A DNA stretch of 64,000 nt from Pseudoscleropodium purum (Eukaryota; Streptophyta; Bryopsida; Hypnales; Brachytheciaceae): positions 7,254,001 through 7,318,000 of the forward strand of contig OZ017804.1 of the NCBI GenBank assembly GCA_963969395.1. The letters run 5' to 3'. How positions within the stretch are numbered: the stretch's first letter is position 1; every line of letters starts with the position of its first letter. Shown here piece by piece: positions 37,291-50,645 of this stretch. The notes under the pieces are model-generated. The model saw nothing but the letters and a program-made list of their open reading frames with translations, did not search any database and had not been told where the DNA came from. Position numbers and translations under genes: made by a program.

Positions 37291-37583
37291 AGAAAAAAGA
37301 TATAGAAGAGTGTTTCTAAAGAGATGATAAAATCTTAGAACTAGTACTAAAGTGATAGTAGTCTAGAAAAAAGATATAGAAGAGTGTGTCTAAAAAGATG
37401 GTAAATTCTTGGAACTAGTACTAAAGTGATAGTAGTCTAGAAAAAAGATATAGAGGAGTGTGTCTAAAGAGATGGTAAAATCTTGGAACTAGTACTAAAG
37501 TGATAGTAGTTTAGAAAAAAGATATAGAAGAGTGTTTCTAAAGAGTTGATAAAATCTTAGAACTAGTGCTAAAGTGATAGTAG
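37291..37583. repeat. Four tandem copies of a 74-bp unit upstream of the sugar transporter
   Basis: Units start at 37291, 37365, 37439 and 37513, each exactly 74 bp apart, with few differences between copies. Landmarks are AGAAAAAAGATATAGAAGAG, GGTAAAATCTTGGAACTAGT and AAGTGATAGTAGTCTAG. The array lies 64-356 bp before the start codon, in the presumed promoter or 5' UTR. Confidence 0.92.
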
Positions 37584-39149
37584 AACCCAAGTGTTAAAGA
37601 TAATGGAACTCAAGTAAACCGATTCCACTTGAGTTTGGAGTTGACAAGTAAATGTTATCACTAGCTCCATGACTAGTCTAAAAGTTTGTTGGATAAGAAG
37701 ATAGATACCACAACACATGCACATGCTATTATTATCTCCATGACTACTAGTCTAGACATTTTGTGGATAAGATGACACAAGATTGTTAGTAATGTAGATT
37801 GAAAAGTTCTAAAAGTATATTAACTATTGTAAAAATAATAATTCAATTTAATCTCAAACAAGACGTGTGGACCCTAGAGAATTACCAAAAAAAATATATA
37901 ATGGAAAAAATCAGGGTTGACAAAGTCTGACATCTCGGGCAAAATCACATTCAAAAAAGGACATCTAGACTCTACGTTCGTAGTGTCCAAAACGCCATCA
38001 AAAGGCAGATGGGCGGTGGGGCGGACAAGGCGGACAAGGCGGACAAACAAGGTAGATAGATCTAGGCCATCTGATCAAGTGGACACGATCCAATTGACAA
38101 ATGCGGATTGTTAGATCTCAAAGACAACATGGTGGTAGGTGTTGTGGTGGGTGGATGGGATGGATGGCAATTTTTTTTTTTCAAATGTCATGGGACACTA
38201 TCAACCCAGCATCTATAGACGTTCTGGTAATCTTGGAAAAAATTGGATCTATTATAAAGATTATTATTTTTTTATTAGTAGTCTTAATCTTGAAAACATT
38301 AAAATTAATTGTATAGGTGCAATAATGTAGATTATTTTTAAACTATTTGTAATAAATGTTTAGTGTCAAAACAAACAAACAAACAAAACAATCTCATTCA
38401 ATATATGGATTGAAAGATTTTTTAATAAATTAACATAATCATGACAAAAGTCTTGAATTTGGAAGGTGAAAAAAACAAAAGGAAGTCTTTCATTTATTTT
38501 GCATAATTTTGAGTGATTAAAGGATTTCTATTGTGAATTAATACCATTTCAAGTAAAAACAATATAAACTTTTTAGAGAGTAAACCTGACAAAGGTTGAA
38601 TGGTAAACTTAATATACAATCATTTTCTCGTTGATTTTTTTGAACATGTAACTATTCATAACTAGTCCAAGAACTCTAAGAATGAATCAATGTGATTGTA
38701 GTTGATGTATTTTGTGTTGTGGCTTGGCTCTTGATCTATTGAGGTCATGCCATGATTTTTTGCAAGCTCTTTTTTGTTTAGGAATTGCTAAACTCATGAT
38801 TGATTGCTACAAGACTCCAAGTTAACAACAATATAAAATCCTGCATTTCCCTATGAATTGATATCCTTGGTAGTTTAAAAATGTTTAGTTCATTGATATG
38901 ATGTACTCTTTAGTTTCTAAAATAATCCTATCAATTGAGTGAAGATACAACAAAGTAAAGCCAATGAATTTATAAGTTAAGATATAGCCTTGCCAAATTA
39001 TGGCTTTGAATGTGAGCAACAACATATGAAAGTAGACCGAATACAAAGAGCAACTACAAATTTATAGGGAACAAGACATGAGAAACATTGAGACATGAAG
39101 CTATTCATCTTAAAAAAAGGTACATATGTAGAGGATATCAAAATTAATA
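37584..39149. other. Intergenic DNA with a short GC-richer island
   Basis: No gene recognised. The part 37915-38180 is richer in G and C than its surroundings and holds three perfect copies of the 9-mer GGCGGACAA at 38020-38046. The rest is AT-rich. Confidence 0.5.
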
Positions 39150-39169
39150 TGTTGGAATTGGGCTTTTGA

Positions 39170-39388
39170 GTGAGATTGAGGAGGAGGAAGAGAAAGTTTA
39201 ACTACATGTATAAAGGAAAATACTTCAAATCTACCTTTCCATTGGCATTGGCATATGCCATCACTGGACACAAAGCTCAAGGGGTTACTCTTGGCACAAA
39301 AATAGTTATCGATATTTGTGATGCATGTACACCAAGACTAACTTATGTCTTGTTATCTAAAGTTACAAAAGAATTATATTACCTATGA
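39170..39388 (+). pseudogene. PIF1-like helicase C-terminal fragment, transposon-derived
   Basis: A 72-codon frame contains FPLALAYAITGHKAQGVTLG followed by KIVIDI and LTYVLLSKV. This matches the last conserved helicase motifs (UvrD/PIF1 type, the ITxHKaQGxTl box) as found in Helitron and related mobile-element helicases. No upstream helicase motifs such as a Walker A were found nearby, and the frame stops soon after, although a shifted frame continues with KLTIEDFNLEK. It is a degraded remnant rather than a gene. Confidence 0.6.
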
Positions 39389-42300
39389 AGCTCACTATAG
39401 AAGATTTTAACCTAGAGAAGTTTATTGTACAATATAATAAAGGCTAATAATAGAATTAAATGATATTAAAATAATGCACTATGTTGTATATGTGGATCTC
39501 AAATTGGTGAAGAAGGCAAACTGAAATTGATTACTTTTAGTGTTATTTTATTGCTATGGATTTGGATCAGTTCTTTGGTGTGTAGCTTGTATTTCTATTG
39601 TAAATAGATTCCTATCTCAAGCTACAGTAGCATATGGTTTGTGATTAGCTAGGTCATAAATGATGCCTTTTGCTATTCCTAAGCACTATTCTCAAGTCCC
39701 TATATGCTACTGATTTTTTGGAAGCGCCATCAAAGAATAGTGTTCAAGGAGTTTGAAGTATCCTACATTTCACGCCATGATTGAGATGCTCTATTACTTC
39801 ACACTTTGAATCTTAGCTCTATCGATAGTGCATGAATGCATATCCTAAAGCTTCCATATTTGCGAATGTTCATATGGTGCACAAAAAATTAACTATTCAT
39901 GAATAATGGTTCATTCAATTTACTCAATACGCACATTCTGTTGCATAGCAGCAAATCGTAAGTTGAAAATGTTCACATGATCAGAGGAAAATGAATTTGT
40001 GTGACACTAAGAATTTCATTTCAAAGGATATGGTTCCTATAGAAAATTTGACAATCGATATTGTAGATTCTCATGTTGACCCTGAAATTTGAGTCTTAAG
40101 AGTATTAGAATTTTTTTATTTTGCTCCCATTGATATTTTAATGTAGTAAAAGACCTCCACATGAACAAAATAAGATTATATTGTTGTGAATTTCTTCATT
40201 AAGTAGGTGATTTTTGAGTAACATCTGACAATTGACATGGTGTATCCAAAACCTAATCCAAAGATCTAGAAACTTGTGCAGATTTTAGCTTCTTAAAACC
40301 CTAAATGTCCGGGCAAGTGAGTGAAGTACTCACTCCATTCATACTTCTGAATATCAATTTTGCATTGATCCATGCCTTGATGCAATTATGATAAATAGTA
40401 TTGTTGCTAGCGTATGAATACAAGAGAGGATTTTGTAAGCTTGCTAATGCTATTCAAAAAATTGAAGAAGGCGTAGTGAGATTCAAATCCTGATACATAT
40501 GATCTATGGGCACCAAATCCAAAAAGAAAACTCATGCAATTCGAAATTATCATTTCAAACCAAAAACTTTACTGCAATCACAAGCTCAAACTTTGCTGCA
40601 ATCACACTAAATCAATAGCAAATTGACAAAACATAACAAGCAATCTTCTATAATTACGTTTCATCCAAAACCATGTTTCATCTTAAAATTTGCAGTATAT
40701 ATGAAGTGAAGATTGACAATCTATGCACACTTGGCTTACAAACAAGTTTGAAAAAACAATCAAGGTGACAATCAAGGTGTGTTCATGTACTTATTGAAGC
40801 CAATGAACAATGCAATCCAAAAAGCTTTGTTGCTGAAGAAATTATTTGATGCTGACCCAAAGCTAAGAAATAGTAGCCATCCCAAGTTGCTCCCAAATAG
40901 GACTAGTATAACTCATCAATCGAACTAGCAAGAGTTCATTTTTTACTCTAAAGAATTTTAGAATAGACCACATCCAAATCACGAGATTGCTCATTCTCCA
41001 TCGATCAGCTCTACAACATCCCAAATGGTCTACCCAGTGGCGCCTTTTGATTAGTGTTGAAATCTCAACAATTGTTATTAGAGTGTTGCAACTTCCGATG
41101 ATGATTGTTGTGAGTATTATTGTTACTTGAAAGGATTGTAGTGCCGCAAATGGCTATGATGGATTCATCTTTGGATGCATGCTAAATACTTTGCCCAATA
41201 GTAGAATCATTCATGTGCAATTGTCCTTGTCCATGCATGATTGCAAACTCTCGTTGTAGCTTTTGCTTGGATTTCTTCTCGGAGTGTTTCTTCTCTCGGG
41301 ACTTTGTGCAATTTGAACCACCCAAGATACTAGGTTGCTTTATTGTTTCAACATGGCTAGTGCGAATAAACGTGAAGTCATCTGAGTCTCCACAAGTTGA
41401 TTCCAAAGAATTCTAAGTTCACTTGAGGACTTGAAGATATTGCAATCTCTTCACTTACTCTTGCTTCAAAAAAAATTGTTAGGAAGGTAGTTTGAATCAT
41501 GTGCGTGACAACATTGAAGAAATTGTGACTTGTCAATTGTAGATCTTCCATTCGCATTACTTGAACCTTGAGTTGTGTCTCCCACTATATGTTCCAATCG
41601 AGACAAGTTTCCCTTTCTTTCCATTTGTTCCCTCGATGAGCTCATCTTGTGGACATTCCCGTATTCCTTATATCCTCAAAGTTCCCTACAATCAATGGAA
41701 GTGTAAGGGTCTTTTGTAGGTCCTTTAAAAAATTAATTGTTTTTTATTGCATTTTTCTACTAGTAGTAATTTATTTTTTTAAATTTTGATTTGTTTAGCA
41801 ACTCCACCAAAACATGGAATAATTCTATAATATTCAAATTGAATTAGAATTTGAACTTCATAAAAAATCTAGATCTATCCACAAGTATTTTATATGGAGC
41901 ATGTGAAGCCTTATGTAACATTGTTGCAACACATCACTTTACATAGAAAACAACGCAACACCTCACATAGAAAGAACAACATTGATCATTGTTGATCTTG
42001 GCTGTTGGATATAGGATATGGATACGAGATATGAATATAGGGTACAGGATTTGTATATATAGATATGGATATAAGGTATGGTACTATAGAATACATAGTA
42101 CATACTAACATGAAATACAGATACAAATATGGATTCCAAATATCCCATATTGTTTGCGGTTCATCTATATCTTTGAAAAATACATTTGTAAAGTGTGGAA
42201 GCCATGCAAATGAAAAATTAGACTATAAATTAATTAAATAATGAATTTCACTTAAAACACTATTTTTGTCACTATACACCAAAAGAATGCAATCTATGCA

Positions 42301-43193
42301 TCTTTTGGGTATTAACCTCTTCCTTCCAATCAATAATATAGATAAGTTGAAAGAGTAACTAGTACAAATGTAAGCGCGTATGTTAAGGAAATGACTCATA
42401 AGAAGATCCAAATGACAAATTTGACTACTAGTAGATCTTTTCATAGTCATTTTAGTCATTATTTATTATAAAATTTATAAAACATTCTTGTTATATTTAG
42501 CAACCTTTTTTTGTTGGAAAATTTTTGCTAACACTTTGTAATTTGAGCCACTAGCTACAAGTCCCTCCACTTCTAATCCGGTCATTTTTTGACAAATTTC
42601 CTTGTTTTTCTCCACAAATAAATATAGATATTTAGATTGAGCACTTAGGAGGCAAGTGAGAAGTAAGAGTTTAAACCAATAATATTCAATATTCACCTAT
42701 CCATATTTATTATTTTCATAGGACAAGGTGATAGGATTGGATTTAAAAATGCTCTTTTCAATATCTAACTACCTAAAAAACAACTTTTATATGCACTTGA
42801 ACCAATTTTTTTTAACAAATCTAGTATTCCAACAAATCAAACTTACCACTCTTTGAATTACATTAAAGTTCCTAAAACCTTTAAAAATCTTATATATGAA
42901 TCCACTCCATTCATGCTAATACTTGGTGTGAAAAACTTATAAAGTAGGAGGTTCTAATATTTTTTAGGTTCTAAAAGAGTACTTTGATACAATATAGTTA
43001 TATATTACCCTCTTCAATACATCACTAATTGCATTCATCAACATATCAACAATCAATTAACATGTCAAGGAAGGGATACTTTCAAGAGCCTTATATAATT
43101 CCAACTTCAAAATTCATAATTAATTTAATAAAGATCTCAAAAATATAATTAAATAAACATGATTAAGGTCTATCTTTCATTTATCCACAAAGA
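39389..43193. other. AT-rich gene-poor region
   Basis: No conserved coding sequence seen. At about 42000-42140 there is a GGATAT/GATATGG-rich low-complexity tract resembling the reverse complement of the one at 6170-6310. Confidence 0.55.
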
Positions 43194-43503
43194 CATTAGA
43201 AGATTTTTGGGGCCTCTGGATGCCTACGAGTTATCACAACCTGCGAATGTAGGAAACAAGTTTGGCACAGCGATCTGATGTGGCTGAGACCCTGCCACAT
43301 CATTGACTAATTTTTTTTTTTAAATTTTTTTTTTTTGCATTTGGAGACTAAATTTTATTTATTATTTACTTTTTTTTTCTTTTTTTTTTTTTAATTTTAT
43401 GAAAAAAAAATTCTAATAGTGGGCCGTTCCCCTCGTTGCGAGGAACACCTGCGGGGGAAAAGGCCTGAAACAGGCTTCTGGATCCCCGAAAACTCTTCTA
43501 ATG
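43194..43503. mobile_element. MITE-like element (family B), copy 1
   Basis: Left end CATTAGAAGATTTTTGGGG and right end CCCCGAAAACTCTTCTAATG are inverted repeats. The inner edges CCTCTGGATGCCT and AGGCTTCTGGAT extend the pairing. The middle is a nearly pure T tract (about 43310-43410). A GTTCCCCTCG/CGAGGAAC hairpin sits at 43437-43458. It is non-coding. Confidence 0.65.
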
Positions 43504-44030
43504 GAAGTCTTCTAAAAAATGTTTGGAGATGTGCAATCCCTCCTATAAGTTATATTGGTTCATAAAAGGAACACTTTTTAATACCTCCTATCTTATTATA
43601 TATTATGAACTATTATAAAATACAATCTATATATAGAGTATGAATTTAGAATTATATATAAATTAAAAATTAAAATTCTATAGGTGAAATTATTGAATTT
43701 AATCCTATCTTGAAATTGGAACCATTTAAAATTACTTGCCTTAAATTTTTCCATATAGGATTCTATTAAAATATTATCAATGTAACCTTAAAACAAAAAA
43801 CTAAACAATATTATTCTAAAGTAATAGAGCCTTTGGTGAATGGTATTGAATCTTTATGAAGATGATTCAAGGATGTATATCACTTTCAAGTTTGTTCAAG
43901 TCTTGACTTTGAAAGATCACAAATATTATAAAAAGCCTCCAAAAACTATTTTATTCTTTTAGGAAGAAAAAATTATAATAAAAAAAAATTTGACTTGAAT
44001 GATCTATATACAACTATAGTGTATAGAAAG

Positions 44031-44327
44031 CATTAGGAAAATTTTCAGCCTTTGAGAGGTTTGCAAGTTTTGAATCCCCTTAGTACAATTAAAGAGGAAA
44101 TCAAATTATTTTTTTATTTTTTTTATTATTTTTAATGAAATCATTTGATGTGGCACTACTAGTGCCATATAAGCTCCACGTCAAGTTTTACTATTTTTTT
44201 CATAATTTTTGTTTCAAAAAATATATTTAAAAAATAATAATAGTTTATATTTTTCTGTACTTCCATTGAGGGGGGCCAAGAAATGAGAGCTTAATAGCCC
44301 TCCCAAGGGTTCAAATTTTTCCTAATG
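44031..44327. mobile_element. MITE-like element (family B), copy 2
   Basis: Left end CATTAGGAAAATTTTCAGCC and right end GGGTTCAAATTTTTCCTAATG are inverted repeats and resemble the ends of the element at 43194-43503. Both copies share T-rich interiors and a GATGTGGCA..TGCCA-like segment. No target-site duplication is obvious. Confidence 0.65.
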
Positions 44328-45992
44328 ATACTAATTTATATAATGTAATGATTTCGACATTATCTATATACAATGGTGTCTAAAATTATCGATGTAATTT
44401 TATTGAACTTGAACTATGCCTCAACAATTTGTTGTGCTTCAATAACCTACCTTCTTGTTATGTGGATTTATAAATGCAATTGAAACCCTAATATATTTTC
44501 AATTACACTACATTGATTTGTTCTATTAGGGCATATTATGAAATGAATTTACATATGGTTCTAACAATTTAATTACAAGGAAAGAATTTATACTAGTGAA
44601 ATATGTGATGGTTTTTCAACATAAATAGCACACATGCAATGGATAAAAATGTTCCTTCTTCGTAAAAAAATTTAGAAATAAATAAATAAATAAATATATT
44701 CATTTCATGACATATACTAGTATGACAAATCAACATTGCTTGAAGCTAACTCTTGTACCTTTCAATTTGCAAAAAAACAACTACCAATTCTATGCATTTT
44801 TCATTTTACAATAACTTATAATATGTCAAAACTACTCTCTTAACTAAAGTAGAAGCACCTAAATGTGTCACTTATTCAAGATTTGCAAATCTTAAGGATA
44901 GCTACAAAATAAAATGATGTGTGCTTGTTAGGAAATGGTTTCGTAAACTAAAAAAATTGTTTTCCAAGCTTGTACAAATATAATATGAATTTATGGAAAC
45001 AATTGCATAGATACACCTACTATGGACATGCACTAGACTAATATCAAAGTGGACATCGAAACACTCAAAAGTGACACACTTTAAACTTAGATCATGCATG
45101 GGTAATTGGCCAATGCAAGACCCACCCTCATAATAGTGACAACTTCTTAGAATCCCACATGACTACTTTGGATCCACTTGCACTTGGATTATGTTCATTT
45201 TTTAAGTGTCAAAGAACCACTCTTGTTACATTTGGGGTGCTTCTACTTTAGAGTGAAGAGGCAGACTAATATATCGTTGCACAATGACAACAATGATCCT
45301 TTCCATGTTGAAAAGGTATTATGCTTTGTTAGATACCTCCAAGAGACTTATCAGTTCATTCAAGAATAGGGGTGAGCTGAGGAGCCATATATAATTAAAC
45401 AATTTTGTTCACCTTATGGCACGCTTTTCAAGGATGCAAGAGGGACCCCTGTGAGTCTGTGACCCTGTCTCATTGCTAAACAATGTTATGCGGAAGCGAC
45501 CAACAAGTGGGCAGGCAGACTTTTTTTTTAAGAACTGCCCAGTGCCCTCACTTCACCTTGGTACTAAGCAGCCGGGGCCCTCCGCTGCGCCCACGGCGTC
45601 GCCGGGTTATGGCTTTTCGCCTCCGGTGCAGAATCAATCGCTGTCGCCTGTCTTTTCATCACGATCCACAAGGGCAGGCCATCCTCGATCGGCTTGCGAT
45701 TCAGCTCCAGAATCTGCGTGGAACGAATTTTTCCTCGCTTGATTTGCAACCGAATCGACTCTTTCCTGTCGCATTCTGTTTGTTGCTTTTTGCACTTTTT
45801 CTCTTCTTCTCTTGGAGTGCACCGTTTTCTGAGCGGATCGGCGGAATGGTGAACGTCTAGGGTTTCATTTCTAGAATTTGGAAATTGCGTGGACTGTGGA
45901 AATTAGAATGTTGTTGAAGAGTTTCGAGAGGGATCGGACATTATATTAGATTAAATTTGAAAAAAGCTTGCAAGGAGACGTTTATTGAGATC
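44328..45992. other. Intergenic DNA and 5' flank of phosphoserine phosphatase
   Basis: AT-rich without genes to about 45.4 kb. From about 45480 to 45860 composition turns GC-rich, as expected of a promoter and 5' UTR. Frames there (for example 45473-45742) are Pro/Ser/Arg-rich without domains and overlap in several phases, so they are judged non-coding. Confidence 0.5.
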
Positions 45993-48900
45993 ATGGAAAC
46001 TCTTCCCTCGCAGCTGGTATCGCCTGCGTATATTTTTTCGCGAAGCGGTTGCGATGCTGGTGTGCGATCGGCGAGGAATGTGAAGTTAAGATCTCCATTT
46101 TCGCGTTTTGCGCTCTATACGCTATTTTCTGCTAAGAGCTCTGCATCTGTTGTTACATCGTCGCGTATGGCGAAGGCAATACAAGCAAGTGCTGGAGTGA
46201 ATGGGACATCGTCCACAAGTTTGCCAGCAGGTTGGTGTTTCGTTTCTTAGTACCGCTTTGTTTTCGAGATTTATTTTTCAGCTGTCTCAGATATTCGGTT
46301 GCTCCTCACTTCCCGTTTGCTTCAGAGAGGAATGCGCTTAGGCTGCATCTGACCGGCCGCGGCTGCTAGTTGACATGTCCTGTTTTTTGTAGGTAAAGTT
46401 AGGTCAAGACGTTAGCAGTCGTGCTTTGATGAAGTGCGATGCTCTCGTATCACCGGAGCTATTTCTTTCTAATGCAATTATTTTTCTTATATTTTTCTGA
46501 ATTAGCAACTTTTAAGCAGTGATGTCCGATTTTGCAAATGCTCCAAAAACGCTCCAGAAAAATCTAAATCTAGTCCATGGCAGAAATCTGTACTGTCGCT
46601 GGACATATTTAACTGTTTACGTTCCTTGCGAGTTTCATGTGATTCCTTCTGCTTCTTGCATACGTCGCTGTGATTCCAAAAGGGAATTTTATGAATATTA
46701 CATATATAGGTTGGCTCTTGATTCGTTAGTGAAATTCATTGATATACCCTAAACCACCCGGACTTTACCTCATCGGACAACAGGAGAGACAATCTCCGCT
46801 TCTTAGAGTGAGGGAAAGTGCATTTGGAAATTCGCTCTCATCTACGAGTTTGTTGTATATGATTATTGATATCAGAATGTGAAATTCAGGGACCCGATTC
46901 ATTTAGTATTGAATTTTGTCTATTGACCGACTGTGGGATAACATCATGTGCATTCTGCGGTGGACTTTGCAGAGGTGATTGCATCTTGGCAAAATGCACA
47001 TGCTGTGTGCTTTGACGTTGACAGTACGGTGTGTGAGGACGAAGGAATTGATGAGCTAGCTGCTTTTTGCGGAGCAGGAGAAGCAGTTGCTGCGTGGACG
47101 GCCAGGTCTGAAGGTCTTCCCCATTCTGTGTGTCGAGCTATTCTGAGTTTTCCAAGGACTGGCTATATTCTGCTTCAGTACTATCAAGTCATCAAGATTT
47201 GACGATGTTAGAAGTTGGCATACTTATATAACACGATCATTATTGACTTTGGGAAATAAATATGCTAAAGCAGCACTGAGGAGTTTGGGGCATCCGGTCC
47301 TTCATTTTAATGGCAGAAACACTGGGATGAACATGCTCTGAGTTTTGAATATGAGTAAAAGATTGCTCTTTTTGTATATCTTAACCAACTCAAACGTCCT
47401 GGGGAGATTGATAAAGATTTAAATGTAGTTAATGCTTTCACTTACGAACAGTGTTTTTCACTTTATGCCCAGGTCAAAATACTTCGCAGCTCCTTATTAA
47501 ATGACTTGTCGCAGATTTGCATTTATAGTCCTGAAATGATCTTGTGCTTCTCTTGTATGGTTCTCTGGTATGGCAGGGCTATGGGTGGAGCAGTTCCTTT
47601 TGAAGACGCCCTTGCTGCTAGGCTGGGATTATTTCGGCCCTCTGTGAGAACCCTGGCGAAATTTCTTGATACCCGGCCTCCACGGTAATGCGCTCGGCCG
47701 TAATCGGCAGTGGTTCAGTTTATTGATACCGTTGCATGTTGCATGTGATTGACCTCCAGTGTCGCTTCAATATTATTATCTCTGTGTCTGGTTGCCTCCC
47801 ATACTTTGACTTAAGTTCGACATATGACTAGATGTTTACAAGGTCCCCGTTTTCTCTGGTCAAAGAATTTTGGCCTGAGGAAACAACTTCTCTGGATAGC
47901 ACTTATACCCGTTACTGAACAAAGGAATTTTGTTAAGGGTAGAATTTTAACTGTAGCATCTAGTGGCATCGTGAGATTGGGAACAGATACTCATGCTTTG
48001 GCTTTTGATTTGTGAACGAAATATCTAACGACATTAATATGGATTATTTCTGTCCTTTGCAGCCTAAGCAAAGGGATATCGGAGTTGGTCTCAAAGCTTC
48101 ACTCGCGGGGAACCGATGTCTATCTGGTGTCGGGTGGCTTTCGTCAGATGATTGCGGTAGGCCTTTACTCTCGTATTCGTTTCGGTTCATAGGAAAGGAC
48201 GCTGCTTTATTATATAATTTTAACTGCTGTGAAGGGCACTGACTATTGACGTATATCCACATCTTTTTGTGAGTATAGCCTGTAGCTGCGAAGCTTCATG
48301 TTCCTAGCGATAATGTGTTTGCAAACACACTTCTCTTCGGCGACGATGGCGAGTTCACCGGCTTCGATGCCACTGAACCTACTTCAAGAAGCGGGGGCAA
48401 GGCAGTGGCTATTGAAAAAATCAAGAAGGTAAAACCATATATTCTCACCCACTGCAACTAGCAATATTGCGTACACATCTATGTGAATCTTGTTCTGCCA
48501 TAGTGTAAAAAGCTGCACCTCTCATAGCTTTTGCATCGCTACAAAGGGTCAGCTGTTCCTTCTACTGTGGTGGTGTTTTTAGCTCTTCAATATAGTAAAC
48601 GAACATCGAAGTAATGGTGATAATCCTTAAAATTGCTTGTTCGGCTGTGCACTTCAATCTCTGTCATGAGGATTTTCTTGCAGAACAGAGCTACTGTTAA
48701 GGTGCTGAATCTGAGGAAGATAATGTCGGTCGATGTCCCTGACCATGTCCTTGAATACTTTATTATGGGATTTGTAACTTCAACTTTCAACGCGTAGTTT
48801 ACAAAGTCATCCTATTTGTTGTCTTTACAGGAACGTGGATATCAAACCTTGGTGATGATAGGAGATGGTGCGACAGATCTTGAGGTGAGTTTTCCTCTTT

Positions 48901-49245
48901 CCATTCAGAAAGTGAGCTGAAGTTGTAGTGCTTTCCTTGACCTTCGTCCAACTGAACAACGTACTTTTGCCACGTACCGGTATTCCATTAATTTAGAGTA
49001 CACCAAATAGTCTTGTCTTCACATCTTCCACGTCGCAGCCTTCTTGTGATTGTCTTCGCCTCAACTGGTCCGCGGTCTGTATTTGTCCGTATGTCTGATA
49101 CAAGACTCTTCACAAGCAGGCCCGAAGACCTGGCGGTGCAGATCTCTTCATCTGCTACGGTGGTGTAGTGGCTCGTCCGAGTGTGGTGGCTGGTGCGGAT
49201 TGGTTTGTAACGTCATTTAAAGATCTCATTGAGTCGCTTGACTGA
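45993..49245 (+). CDS. PSP: Phosphoserine phosphatase, plastid (7 exons)
   Basis: Catalyses the last step of the phosphorylated serine pathway, O-phosphoserine to serine, in plastids. Exons: 45993-46230, 46973-47105, 47577-47684, 48063-48156, 48279-48428, 48831-48884, 49120-49245; all phases agree and give 300 aa, similar to the plant enzyme as I recall it (about 295). Residues 1 to about 79 are rich in Ser, Arg and Ala with few acidic residues, like a plastid transit peptide. The HAD-family motifs are complete: FDVDSTVCEDEG with nucleophile Asp94 and Asp96, VSGGFRQM (Ser183), Lys232 in SGGKA, and MIGDGATDLE with Asp253 and Asp257. The first in-frame ATG at 45993 was chosen. No damage seen. 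Confidence 0.95.
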
Positions 49246-50391
49246 GGACATTTACGGCCTGAATGTACACGTGATTCAGAGAGCCTGTGTAAGTACTAGC
49301 AGGAGCTGGTGTATTGTGTTAGGCAAAGCTCCACATTCCCCACTGATGGTCCTCCAAAGTAATGTCATTTTTAGTTCTGCTTACCAGAGCAAGCTTGCTT
49401 CTCGGAGCGAGTCAAATGCTGTATGATGAGGTTGATCGAAATGCACCAACAAGTATGTTCCGATTCTTTCATAATTGGACGCAATTGTCCCAGTAAAATA
49501 TAAGGTTTACACAACCCAACTCGAGTCATTTGTCAATTTATCTCTGTGCACTTCTTTATCTACTTTTTTGTATCAAGTGAAAGTTTTTATCTATTTCTTT
49601 TGTGTTTTTGTAAAGGTCACTTTGACATTTTGTGTTCTTACGAGGATTGATACTTTAAACCCTAAGACGAAAATAGCCCAAATTTGAGAGGGATTCAAGT
49701 GTTATTATATCTTATAAGTATCAAGGGTTGAGTTTATTGTAGATGTGGGGGTTTGCTAAAGCAAATAGTGGTGTTTTCTTTATTATAAAAGCAAGTATTG
49801 TTGGGAAATTAGTTTCATTTGACTTTTGTGGTTGGATTGGGTGTTGGAACTAAGGTTTTCTTGGTCATTTGTATTTCTTTTTCTTTCAAAAATATTTACT
49901 ACAACCAAGAGCCATGTGCTAAGGTAAACTATAGCTTATGATAGGCAAAATGGTTGGTTTGCCATGTTCATATTTTTTAAAAACTTTGAATTTTTTTCCC
50001 ATATAAAGATAAACATGAGGAATGTAGAGAGCAATTGAAATTTTATTGTCTAGACAAATTATCAATTTGTTATGAATTTTTGAAGTGTATAGTCCAATTG
50101 GCCTAAAACAACTTGTAGACTACTCCAAAACCATCATAAGGAGTACCTATAATGGTCATCAAACCATGGAAAATAGTCTCAAAATTTTCTAACATGGTCA
50201 TGACATAAAAGGAATAAAAAAGTTAGTTCTTTTAATGTATTTATACTAGAAAGGTAGAAGGTCCTAAAACAATCGCTAATAATTCCATTACCGTCACCCA
50301 AGGCATTGATTTTGGCCATTAGCCAACCTAATGAAGTCTTAGTATCATTTATTAGCAAAATTCTACCATGGATTGGCTTAAGACTACTATG
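49246..50391. other. 3' flank of phosphoserine phosphatase and intergenic DNA
   Basis: The first ~200 bp are moderately GC-rich and probably 3' UTR. The rest is AT-rich with no gene. Confidence 0.5.
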
Positions 50392-50645
50392 AGTGGTTTT
50401 CTAGGTGTCTGCATTGAACAATTTGCTTATCATAGGTCGGTTCACCTTATTTTAGATAGGTGGTAGAAACCTCACTAGTGGCTTTTTAGATGTCTTGCAT
50501 TGAACAATTTGCCTATTATAGGTTAGTTTACCTTATTTTAAATAGGTGGTAGAAACCTCACTAGTGGTTTTCTAGGTGTCTGCATTGAACAACTTGCATA
50601 TCATGGGTCGGTTTACCTTATTCTAGATAGGTAGTAGAAACCTCA
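50392..50645. repeat. Three tandem copies of an ~85-bp unit
   Basis: Units begin AGTGGTTTTCTAGGTGTCTG at 50392, 50477 and 50563 (85 and 86 bp apart) and end GGTAGAAACCTCA. Copies differ at scattered positions. It is non-coding and lies upstream of the decayed metalloproteinase. Confidence 0.9.

Noticed and set aside
37291..37583. CRISPR-like regular spacing
   Set aside because: Units are contiguous with no unique spacers and the genome is a plant; it is a plain tandem repeat.
43437..43458. Possible tRNA-like or terminator hairpin
   Set aside because: Only a single short stem, without the cloverleaf, and inside a TIR element.
45473..45860. Frames of 89 and 125 aa before phosphoserine phosphatase
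   Set aside because: Overlapping GC-rich frames without recognisable motifs, best read as promoter and 5' UTR.
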